From: Acidobacteriota bacterium
GTDB taxonomy: Bacteria; Acidobacteriota; Blastocatellia; Pyrinomonadales; Pyrinomonadaceae
NCBI GenBank assembly: GCA_020200135.1
Contig: JAIVJI010000068.1
Span: 1-64,000, forward strand
Direction of reading: 5' to 3'
Length of the DNA: 64,000 nt
The notes below the pieces were generated by a model. That model did no database searches. It was not told where the DNA came from and worked only from the letters and a program-made list of their open reading frames with translations. The translations under genes and the position numbers were made by a program. Positions 1 through 7,154 of the stretch are shown piece by piece (positions within the stretch are counted from its first letter, which is position 1; each line of letters starts with the position of its first letter).

Positions 1-2
1 GT

Positions 3-674
3 TCGAGCGCGCTCGCCATCGCGTGCATCGGCGCGCTCAACCGCCTGGTCGGCGACCGCTACCCGGCGTCGAAGTTCATCGTCATCGCCGCCAACGTCGA
101 GACGACCGTCATCCGCGTCCCCGCCGGGTTCCAGGACTACTACGGCGCCTTCTACGGCGGGGCCAACGCCATCGAGTGGAAGGCCGACGGCATCCGCCGC
201 GAGCCCGTCCACGTCGCGCCCGAGGAGCTGGAGCGGCGCGTCGTCGTCTGCTACACGGGCGAGCCGCGGCTCTCGGGCATCAACAACTGGGAGATGTTCA
301 AGAGCCACATCGACGGCGACACGGAGGTCTTCGACATCTTCGAGAAGATACGCGACGCGGGGCGCGAGGTGCGCGCGGCGCTGGCGGCGGGCGACTGGGG
401 GCGCGTGGCCGTCGTGATGCGCGCGGCCTACCCGAACCGCAAGCGGCTGGCGCCCAACATCACCACCCCGCACATGGAGCGCCTCGTCGAGGCGGCGCTC
501 GCGAGCGGCGCGCTGGCCGCGAAGGTCTGCGGCGCGGGCGGCGGCGGCTGCATCGCCTTCCTCTGCGAGGAGGGCGCGCGCGAGTCGGTCGAACGCGCGC
601 TCGCCGCCGGGCAGGGCGCCGAAGTCCTCAAATGGAACTTCGCCCGCGACGGCCTCGTCGTCCGCGAGCTGTAA
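3..674 (+). CDS. GHMP family sugar kinase, C-terminal part (5' truncated)
   Basis: The frame is open from the first bases of the window and ends at TAA 672-674, so the N-terminus lies outside. The visible start (SSALAIACIGALNRL) is the end of the GHMP ATP-binding motif, normally GLGSSSA-like. The C-terminal motif CGAGGGGCIAF (about 530-562) is the glycine-rich GHMP C-domain loop. GHMP kinases phosphorylate small sugars or isoprenoid precursors with ATP in the cytosol. Overall this looks closest to the D-glycero-D-manno-heptose 7-phosphate kinase/galactokinase-like group, but the substrate cannot be settled from the partial sequence. A strong hairpin follows 20 bases after the stop. Confidence 0.85.
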   Translation, partial: SSALAIACIGALNRLVGDRYPASKFIVIAANVETTVIRVPAGFQDYYGAFYGGANAIEWKADGIRREPVHVAPEELERRVVVCYTGEPRLSGINNWEMFKSHIDGDTEVFDIFEKIRDAGREVRAALAAGDWGRVAVVMRAAYPNRKRLAPNITTPHMERLVEAALASGALAAKVCGAGGGGCIAFLCEEGARESVERALAAGQGAEVLKWNFARDGLVVREL

Positions 675-693
675 GCGCCGCCGGGGGCGGGGC

Positions 694-735
694 AGAAAGA
701 AAGCCCGGGGTTCGCGCCCCGGGCTTTCTTTCTTT
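694..735. terminator. Bidirectional intrinsic terminator between convergent genes
   Basis: A perfect 17-bp inverted repeat (694-710 with 717-733) closes a 6-base loop, TTCGCG. The stem has a GC-rich core (GCCCGGGG) flanked by A-rich/T-rich ends, so U-rich RNA follows the core on either strand. It sits between the kinase stop (674) and the stop of the minus-strand gene (745). Confidence 0.85.
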
Positions 736-744
736 TGCCCCGAC

Positions 745-2667
745 TCACTTCGACTGCGGGAACTTGAGCGCGTAGTCGGTGGCGCGCTGGCAGGGTTGGA
801 GCTCGACCGTGACGTTTGCGGCTTCGGCCTCGCGGCGGAGGCGTGCGCGCGTGTCCGCGTCCCAGGCGGCGGGGCGGGGCGGGGCGTCGGGCGCCTCGGC
901 CTCGGCGCGCGCGAGCAGGAGGTAGCGGCCGGGGGCGAGGTTCTTGAGTGAGAACGCGCCGTCGGCGGAGACCGCCGCCTCGTAGTAGCGCAGCGCGTCT
1001 TCGGCGCGCTCGCGCTCCTGCGGGACGAGGTGGACGCGGGTCGGCGGGGGCGTCTGCGGCGACGCGCCCTCGGCCGTCGCGACGCGGCCGCCGAACGTGG
1101 CCGCGCCCTCGGCGAGGCGGACGCTTATTCCGGAGAGCTGCTGACCCGGCCTCAGCTCGAACACGTCTCTCGCGGCGCCGGCCGCGTTCGGCGCCGCGCC
1201 CGGCGACTGCACCGCGCGGACGTAGAGCGACTCGTCGAAGGGTCGGAACGCGAGGCGGTAGCGCGCGGCTTCGAGCGGGCGGACGGAGAAGTCGCCCGTC
1301 CCGTCGGGCGTCGTGTCGCGCGACATGGGGAGGCGCGAGACCGGGCGCGCCGGGACGCGCGGGCGGTCGGGGCTCGCGGTGACGAGCGTCTCCTGCGGGA
1401 GCCCCGTCGTGCGCACGGCCTTGCAGGGCTCGCTCGCGCGCTCGGCTTCGGTCGCGGGCTCGATGCGCACGGAGCCGGAGACCGAGGAGAGCGGCGCCAG
1501 CGTCAGGCGCAGGCCCGTCACGTCGGCGCCCCTCACCGAGACGCGCTGCGGCGCGGACGCGGCGGTCATCCCCTCGCGCCCGCCGGCCTGCGCGTGTATG
1601 TCGTAGTCGCCGTCGGAGACGCCCTCGACGGAGAAGGAGCGGTCGGCCGCGGCGCCGCTGATGACGACGCCGGCGGCGCCCGCCGGCATCGACGTCCCGG
1701 CGTAGGTGAGCGTGACGCCCGCGCCGAACTCCGGCTGGTGGCCGCCGGGAAACTCGACCGTGCCGGTGACGCGGCGCCCCTGCTCGTCGCGGTAGCGGAT
1801 GTCGATGCCGGCGGTCTCCTGCCCGGCGCGCACGGCGACCTCGGCGGCCGCGTCGCGCGTCCCCGACGGGTAGAAGGTCGGCACGTCGCCGCCGTAGGCC
1901 GAGGCGGGGCCGAACGTGCCGCCGAAGGAGCCCGCGGCCTGCACGACGTACACCCCCGGCTGGAGCCCGTAGATGCGGTAGACGCCGCGGTCGTCCGTGC
2001 GGTCTTCGGCCGAGAAGGCGACGCCGCCCTGCGTCGGGCGCCCGTCGAGGTGGCGCACGCGTATCGCGCGCACGCCGAGCGCGACGAGCGGCTGGCCCTG
2101 CGGGTCGACGACCGAGCCGGTGACGACGCCGCCCTTGACGAGGCGGACGACGGCCTGCTCGCCCGGCCGGTAGATGCTCACGCTCCGCCCCGTCTCCGGG
2201 TCGGACTCGGTGATGTAGCCGGGCAGGTTCGCGTAGACCGTGTAGAGGCCGGGTTCGAGCGCGGGGAAGACGAAGCTGCCGCCCTCGTCCGAGGTGGTCG
2301 TGTTCGGGGAGCGCCCGCCGGCCTGCGTGCGCGCGGCGGCGTAGACGTTGACGCCCGCGATGGGCTCGCCGCCCTCGCCGACGACGCGGCCCGAGAGCGG
2401 CGCCCTCACGGGTCGCTTCGGCCTCTGCGCGTTCGTCGCGCCGGCCGTGTCTGACGGCCTCGGGGTCTGAACGACGGCGGGACTCGCCGTCGTGGGCGTC
2501 GGCTGCGCCCGTGTCCGGGCGGGCGCGCGGCCGGGGCGCGTCCCGCCCCGCTGCGCGGGCGCGTGCGGCGGCGCGGCGAGCAGCGCGGCGAAGAGCGTGA
2601 GCGCGCCGAGGAGGGGAAGCGCGCCGCGCGGTGTGGGCGCGTGCCTGCCGGTGCGGGGGGCTTTCAA
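745..2667 (-). CDS. Secreted protein with carboxypeptidase-regulatory-like beta-sandwich repeats
   Basis: Predicted 640 residues. The start chosen is TTG at 2665-2667, which overlaps the stop of the upstream gene as TTGA and is preceded by a purine-rich GAGAGGGG. No ATG fits. Residues 1-39 form a signal peptide (Arg-rich, then LLGALTLFAALLAA, then APAQ), followed by a Thr/Pro-rich linker. Several CarboxypepD_reg-like modules follow, recognisable by repeats such as SGRVVGEGGEPIAGVNVY, FPALEPGLYTV and TDDRGVYRIYGLQPG. Such modules are non-catalytic extracellular beta-sandwiches. It is a paralogue of its upstream neighbour (same TDDRGVYRIYGL motif), likely co-transcribed and translationally coupled. 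Function unknown; surface or adhesion role is inference. Confidence 0.75.
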   Translation of the reverse strand: MKAPRTGRHAPTPRGALPLLGALTLFAALLAAPPHAPAQRGGTRPGRAPARTRAQPTPTTASPAVVQTPRPSDTAGATNAQRPKRPVRAPLSGRVVGEGGEPIAGVNVYAAARTQAGGRSPNTTTSDEGGSFVFPALEPGLYTVYANLPGYITESDPETGRSVSIYRPGEQAVVRLVKGGVVTGSVVDPQGQPLVALGVRAIRVRHLDGRPTQGGVAFSAEDRTDDRGVYRIYGLQPGVYVVQAAGSFGGTFGPASAYGGDVPTFYPSGTRDAAAEVAVRAGQETAGIDIRYRDEQGRRVTGTVEFPGGHQPEFGAGVTLTYAGTSMPAGAAGVVISGAAADRSFSVEGVSDGDYDIHAQAGGREGMTAASAPQRVSVRGADVTGLRLTLAPLSSVSGSVRIEPATEAERASEPCKAVRTTGLPQETLVTASPDRPRVPARPVSRLPMSRDTTPDGTGDFSVRPLEAARYRLAFRPFDESLYVRAVQSPGAAPNAAGAARDVFELRPGQQLSGISVRLAEGAATFGGRVATAEGASPQTPPPTRVHLVPQERERAEDALRYYEAAVSADGAFSLKNLAPGRYLLLARAEAEAPDAPPRPAAWDADTRARLRREAEAANVTVELQPCQRATDYALKFPQSK

Positions 2668-4385
2668 GGTCCCACCCCTCTCGGCGGCGGCTGGGCGCTG
2701 AAGTCTACGACGGGCGCGATGCGCGTCTCGCCGCCGTCGGGGACCGAGACGCTGAGCGGCACGCTGAAGCCCCTGCTCCCCGCGCCGAAGACGCTCACGA
2801 TGACTTCGTACTCGCCCGCCGACAGCCCCTCGATGCGGAAGAGGCCGCGCGCGTCCACCTCGACCGTGCGCGCGTTGGAGCCGTCGGCGGGCACCCCCGC
2901 GCGGCGCGCCTGCGCGATGGCGCGCGAGCCGGCGGGCGGCGTCCCGTTGACGTAACTTATCTGCCCGGTGATGACCGACGTGCCGTAGTTGAGGACGACG
3001 CGGACGCCCGTGACCTGCGCGCCGTCGGCGATGTCGAAGCCGCGTGTGACGTTGGCGCCCGCCAGCTCGACGCGCGCGAGCGAGAGCCCCTTCGCCGCCT
3101 CGGCCGAGACGCTGAGGTGCATCTTGCCGGGGCGCAAGCCCCCCAGCCGGAAGGTGCCGTCGGGGTTGACGCCGGGCGGCCGAGAGGAGAAGGGCGGCAC
3201 CGTCCGGTCGCGCGACTCGACGTAGCCGAAGATTCTCACCTGCGAGAGCAGGCGCGCGAGCAGGGCGCGGTCGCTCACGCCCTCGACGTGGACGACGCCC
3301 GAGACGCTGGCGCCGCGCCGGACCCTGACCGTGACGCCGGACACGTCGGCGTCCGCGATCTCGAACATCGCGGGCTCGGTGTAGAACTCCGTGCTCTCCG
3401 CCCCCATCATGTTGAAGACGACGTAGCGGCCGGGCGCGAGCCCCTCGGTCGAGAACTCGCCGCGCGCGTTCGTCGCCTGCCCGCCGCCGAATGAGCCGAC
3501 GCGCCGCCCCGACGCGTCGAGCGCGCTGTAGCCGTAGGGGATGTTCGGGACGGGCTCGCCCGTCTCGGCGCCGACGAAGCGCCCCGCGGCCTTGTAGGTC
3601 TTGATGGGCCGGCCGAGCGTGATGTCGACGTTCTCCGACTCGTCGCCCGCCTTGACCTCGACGACGCGCGCCTGCGCCTGCTCGGTCACGCCCGGGTAGA
3701 AGGTGCGCTGGAAGATTCTGCGCCGGCCGAGGGTGAAGCCGCCGCTCTCGTCGCCGGCCTGCCCGACGCTGACGCGGTAGCGGCCGGGCGGCAGGCCGTA
3801 GATGCGGTAGACGCCGCGGTCGTCCGTCATCTGGTCGCGCAGGTCGATGGTGCGCGACCTCGGCGGCTGCTGACCGCCCGGCTCGGCCGGCGTCACCTGC
3901 ACCGGCTCGGAGATGACGGGGTTGCCGTCGCCGTCTGTGACGCGCCCCGTGATGACGGCGCCGCGCTCGACGCGGAAGTCGAAGTCTTTGACCTCCTCGC
4001 CCGCCAGCAGCGTGAGCGGGCGCCCCGGCGGGTAGCTGTCCGTCATCCCCTCGACGACGTAGGCGGGCGCGGAGGGCGCAATCTGGTAGCGGCCGGGCGC
4101 GACGTTCGTGATGAGGAAGCGCCCCTCGCCGTCCGTCCTGCCGCGCGCCACCGCGCGGAAGCGCTGCGCCGGGTCGGCCGAAAGCAGCGTGACCGTGAGG
4201 CCCGGGACCCCGCGCTCGCCGTCCGTGACGCGCCCCGAGACAGAGGAGGGCGCCTCCTTCTGCGCGAGCGCCCCGGGCGCCGACGCCGCGAGCGCCGCCG
4301 CGAAGAGGAGCGCGCACGCGAGCGCCGCGACCCGGCCGCGCGGCGCCGCCTGCCTGAACCTGTGCGGTACACGTTTCGGCTTCAT
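2664..4385 (-). CDS. Secreted protein with carboxypeptidase-regulatory-like beta-sandwich repeats
   Basis: Predicted 573 residues, starting at ATG 4383-4385 with GGACAGG upstream. The signal peptide (residues 1-42) has a basic N-region, the core ALACALLFAAALAASA and a cleavage-like ALAQ. The first module begins SVSGRVTDGERGVPGLTV. Later modules carry ITGRVTDGDGNPV, TDDRGVYRIYGLPPGRYRV and FSTEGLAPGRYVV. No catalytic carboxypeptidase domain is present, so these are stand-alone regulatory-like folds, common in large numbers in Acidobacteria. The reading frame stays open far upstream, antisense to the peptidase gene, but that part lacks protein character. Stop TGA 2664-2666 overlaps the next gene. 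Confidence 0.8.
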   Translation of the reverse strand: MKPKRVPHRFRQAAPRGRVAALACALLFAAALAASAPGALAQKEAPSSVSGRVTDGERGVPGLTVTLLSADPAQRFRAVARGRTDGEGRFLITNVAPGRYQIAPSAPAYVVEGMTDSYPPGRPLTLLAGEEVKDFDFRVERGAVITGRVTDGDGNPVISEPVQVTPAEPGGQQPPRSRTIDLRDQMTDDRGVYRIYGLPPGRYRVSVGQAGDESGGFTLGRRRIFQRTFYPGVTEQAQARVVEVKAGDESENVDITLGRPIKTYKAAGRFVGAETGEPVPNIPYGYSALDASGRRVGSFGGGQATNARGEFSTEGLAPGRYVVFNMMGAESTEFYTEPAMFEIADADVSGVTVRVRRGASVSGVVHVEGVSDRALLARLLSQVRIFGYVESRDRTVPPFSSRPPGVNPDGTFRLGGLRPGKMHLSVSAEAAKGLSLARVELAGANVTRGFDIADGAQVTGVRVVLNYGTSVITGQISYVNGTPPAGSRAIAQARRAGVPADGSNARTVEVDARGLFRIEGLSAGEYEVIVSVFGAGSRGFSVPLSVSVPDGGETRIAPVVDFSAQPPPRGVGP

Positions 4386-4514
4386 CGTTCGCCTGTCCTT
4401 CGGGCGTGCGGTCGGGGGGAAACCCCCTCGGGAGCGCCAAGAGCCTACATCCACCGCGACGGAGCGCGCAAGCGTTTGTAAGAGCGAGGCGGGCGGGCGG
4501 CCGTGCGCCGCCGG

Positions 4515-4544
4515 TTGCGCGCCCCGCGCGGGCGTCTTTATAAT
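4515..4544 (+). promoter_or_regulatory. Sigma-70-like promoter for the oligopeptidase gene
   Basis: TTGCGC (4515-4520), an 18-base spacer, then a perfect TATAAT (4539-4544). The ATG lies 73 bases further on. The -10 is unmistakable in this GC-rich background; the -35 is weak. Confidence 0.55.
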
Positions 4545-4616
4545 CCGCGGCTCGGCCCGTCCGAGACGCTCTCCCCGAAAACGCAACCGACGAAGAAGAG
4601 ACGAAGGGACTCGAAG

Positions 4617-6758
4617 ATGAAAAGGCTCACCCTGCCGGCGCTCGTGCTGGCGGCGCTTATCCCGACCAACATTTTGACCATGGCACAGACGAACGACAAC
4701 GCCGCCGCCTCGCCGCCGCCCGCGCCGCCGGTCGCGAAGAAGGTGCCGCGCACCATCGAGGTCCACGGGACAAAGCTCTCGGACGACTACTTCTGGATGC
4801 GCGACAAGAAGAACCCCGAGGTCATCGCCTACCTCAACGCCGAGAACGCGTACACGGACGCGATGACGAAGGGGACGGAGGCGCTCCGCGAGCGGCTCTA
4901 CAAGGAGATGCTCTCGCGCATCAAGGAGACGGACACCAACGTCCCCTACCCGTACCGCGGCCACCTCTACTACACGCGCACCGAGCAGGGTAAGCAGTAC
5001 CCGGTCTTCGCGCGGCGCAAGGGGCAGATGACGGCGCCCGAGCAGGTGCTCCTCGACCTCAACGAGATGGCGAAGGGGCACAGCTTCATGTCGGTCGGCG
5101 ACTTCGACGTGACCTCCGACTCGAACCTCCTGGCCTACTCGACCGACACGACGGGCTTCCGCGAGTACACGCTCTACGTCAAAGACCTTCGGACGGGCGC
5201 CGCGACGAAGATCGCCGAGCGCGTGTCGAGCGCGGCGTGGGCGGCCGACGACAGGACGCTCTTCTACGTCGTCGACCACCCCCAGACGAAGAACCCGTAC
5301 CGACTCTACCGCCACGCGCCGGGCAAGACGGGCGCGGACGAGCTGGTCTACGAGGAGAAGGACGAGATGTTCAACATCGGCGTCGAGCGCACGCGCTCGC
5401 GCGGCTACATCTTCCTCACCTCTTCGAGCCACACGACGAGCGAGGTGCGCTACGTCCCGGCCGACAAGCCGGCGGAAGCCTTCCGCGTCCTGCTCCCGCG
5501 CGAGGCGGGGCACGAGTACTACGCCGACCACCACGGCGACCGCTTCTTCATCCGCTCGAACGAGAAGGGCGCGCGCAACTTCAAGCTGGTCTCGGCGCCC
5601 GCCTCCGACCCGCGCCGCGTGAACTGGAAGGAGGTCATCCCGCACCGCCCGGGCGTGATGCTCGGCGGGGTCGAGATGTTCCGCGACTTCTACGTCGTCT
5701 CCGAGCGCGGCAACGCCACGCCCGTCCTGCGCGTCTTCGACTTCAAGGGCGGCAGGGCCACGGACATCGCGGTCCCCGAGCCGGTCTACACCATCTCGAT
5801 GAGCACCAACCGCGAGTTCGACACCGCGAAGGTGCGCTACACCTACCAGTCGTTCATCACGCCCGCCTCCACCTACGACTACGACGTGAAGACGGGCCGG
5901 AGCGAGCTGCTCAAGCAGCAGCCGGTGCTGGGCGGCTACGACCCGACGCTCTACAAGTCCGAGCGCGTCTACGCCGTCGCCCCGGACGGGACACGGGTGC
6001 CGGTCTCGCTCGTCTACAAAAAGGACCTGAAGCCCGACGGCAAGCGGCCGATGCTGTTGGGCGCGTACGGCTCGTACGGCATCCCGTCGAACGTGACGTT
6101 CAACTCGAACCGCCTCTCGCTGCTCGACCGGGGCGTGGTCGTCGCCACGGCGCACATCCGCGGCGGCGGCGACCTCGGCAAGGAGTGGCACGACGCGGGC
6201 AAGATGATGACGAAGAAGAACACCTTCACCGACTTCATCGCGGCGGCCGAGCACCTGGTCAAGGAGGGCTACACGTCGAAGGACAGGCTGGTCGTCTCGG
6301 GCGGCTCGGCGGGCGGGCTGCTGATGGGCGCGGTCGTCAACCTCCGCCCCGACCTCTTCAAGGCCGTCGTCGCCTACGTCCCCTTCGTGGACGTGGTCAA
6401 CACCGAGCTCGACGAGACGCTGCCGCTCACCGCCGGCGAGTGGGAGGAGTGGGGCAACCCCGTCAAGAGCAAGGAGAACTTCCTCTACATGCTCTCCTAC
6501 TCCCCGTACGACAACGTCGAGGCCAAGGCCTACCCGGCCATGCTCGTCAAGACCTCCTTGAACGACAGCCAGGTGCTCTTCCACGAGCCGACCAAGTGGG
6601 TGGCCAAGCTGCGCTCGATGAAGACCGACAAGAACCCGCTCCTCTTCAAGGTCAACATGGGCGCCGGCCACGGCGGCGCCTCGGGGCGCTACGACGCGCT
6701 GCGCGAGGCGGCCTTCGACTACGCCTTCATGCTCACGCAGATGGGCATCACCGAGTAA
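4617..6758 (+). CDS. Exported oligopeptidase B-like S9 serine peptidase
   Basis: Predicted 713 residues from ATG 4617, after AAGGGACTCGAAG; the upstream extension of the frame is not protein-like. The N-terminus MKRLTLPALVLAALIPTNIL is a probable signal peptide. The motif DDYFWMRDKKNPEV and the following region match the oligopeptidase B/prolyl oligopeptidase N-terminal beta-propeller. The alpha/beta-hydrolase domain shows the triad: Ser564 in GGSAGG, Asp650 in SLNDSQV and His685 in GAGHGG. Family members cleave short peptides, OpB types after basic residues. The E. coli enzyme is cytosolic, so export to the periplasm would be a group-specific trait. The gene is divergent from the beta-sandwich pair. 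Confidence 0.9.
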   Translation: MKRLTLPALVLAALIPTNILTMAQTNDNAAASPPPAPPVAKKVPRTIEVHGTKLSDDYFWMRDKKNPEVIAYLNAENAYTDAMTKGTEALRERLYKEMLSRIKETDTNVPYPYRGHLYYTRTEQGKQYPVFARRKGQMTAPEQVLLDLNEMAKGHSFMSVGDFDVTSDSNLLAYSTDTTGFREYTLYVKDLRTGAATKIAERVSSAAWAADDRTLFYVVDHPQTKNPYRLYRHAPGKTGADELVYEEKDEMFNIGVERTRSRGYIFLTSSSHTTSEVRYVPADKPAEAFRVLLPREAGHEYYADHHGDRFFIRSNEKGARNFKLVSAPASDPRRVNWKEVIPHRPGVMLGGVEMFRDFYVVSERGNATPVLRVFDFKGGRATDIAVPEPVYTISMSTNREFDTAKVRYTYQSFITPASTYDYDVKTGRSELLKQQPVLGGYDPTLYKSERVYAVAPDGTRVPVSLVYKKDLKPDGKRPMLLGAYGSYGIPSNVTFNSNRLSLLDRGVVVATAHIRGGGDLGKEWHDAGKMMTKKNTFTDFIAAAEHLVKEGYTSKDRLVVSGGSAGGLLMGAVVNLRPDLFKAVVAYVPFVDVVNTELDETLPLTAGEWEEWGNPVKSKENFLYMLSYSPYDNVEAKAYPAMLVKTSLNDSQVLFHEPTKWVAKLRSMKTDKNPLLFKVNMGAGHGGASGRYDALREAAFDYAFMLTQMGITE

Positions 6759-6864
6759 CCCGGCGCGGGCGGGAAGTTTTTTGCCGACGGCCTCCTCGTC
6801 GCCTGCCTCCTCGGCCTCGCCCTCTTCAAATCCGCCGACCGCCTCGGCATCGAGATCGACTGAG
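6759..6864 (+). other. In-frame membrane-like extension downstream of the peptidase stop
   Basis: Directly after the peptidase TAA the same frame stays open for 34 codons to TGA 6862-6864. It encodes KFFADGLLVACLLGLALF followed by KSADRLGIEID, which resembles one transmembrane helix with a short charged tail. There is no ATG, GTG or TTG in this frame, so it is either an untranslated remnant, a readthrough tail or chance. Confidence 0.25.
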
Positions 6865-6879
6865 AGCGACGCAACTGAC

Positions 6880-6924
6880 AGAAGGGGGTTACACGCGCGA
6901 AACGTGCGTGTAACCCCCTTCTGC
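6880..6924. terminator. Long perfect hairpin downstream of the peptidase gene
   Basis: An 18-bp perfect inverted repeat (6880-6897 with 6907-6924, CAGAAGGGGGTTACACGC and its complement) closes a short loop centred on AAA that can pair further. There is no T-run after it, so it may be a factor-assisted terminator or mRNA 3'-stabilising hairpin rather than a classical intrinsic terminator. Confidence 0.6.
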
Positions 6925-6983
6925 ATGTCCGCGTGGAGCTCGATGGCTGGTAGCTCCTGTGTCTCGTCCGTAAGTTAGGTGCC

Positions 6984-7010
6984 AAAAAAGTCTCGCCCCC
7001 GGAGGGCGAG
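6984..7010 (-). terminator. Intrinsic terminator of the OLD nuclease cassette
   Basis: Read on the minus strand: stem CTCGCCC/GGGCGAG (6992-6998 with 7004-7010), a 5-base loop, then ACTTTTTT. It lies one base beyond the TAG that ends the small ORF 7012-7152, so it closes the transcription unit of the nuclease. Confidence 0.8.
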
Positions 7011-7011
7011 G

Positions 7012-7152
7012 CTAAGATTCGCAGTACTCGGCGAGTTGCTTCAGGCTAGCCGTCTGCTTGGAGTCGCGCTCAACTATAACGCCAGCGGCGATCTCGTTGG
7101 CACGGCACTTGGCTTCATTTAAGGCGTTCTAGTCGTGCTGCTTCATAGCCAT
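7012..7152 (-). pseudogene. Small ORF behind the OLD nuclease, interrupted by an amber codon
   Basis: This starts at ATG 7150-7152, 2 bases after the nuclease TAA. It reads MAMKQHD, then TAG (7129-7131), then NALNEAKCRANEIAAGVIV and ERDSKQTASLKQLAEYCES, ending at TAG 7012-7014 immediately before the terminator. The part after the amber codon looks like an amphipathic, mostly helical peptide with normal amino-acid composition and the same moderate GC as the nuclease gene. I do not recognise a family. It could be a decayed small partner, an amber-suppressed gene or chance. Position between stop and terminator favours a once-real gene. Confidence 0.4.
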
Positions 7153-7154
7153 GC

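Noticed and set aside
4440-6926. N-terminal extension of the minus-strand beta-sandwich protein across the peptidase gene
   Set aside because: The frame is open but reads as low-complexity Arg/Val/Glu sequence; the signal peptide and ribosome-binding site fix the start at 4385.
7095-7112. Sigma-54 (-24/-12) promoter TGGCACGGCACTTGGC
   Set aside because: The -12 box reads TTGG instead of TTGC and it lies within the small ORF downstream of the nuclease with no suitably placed gene.
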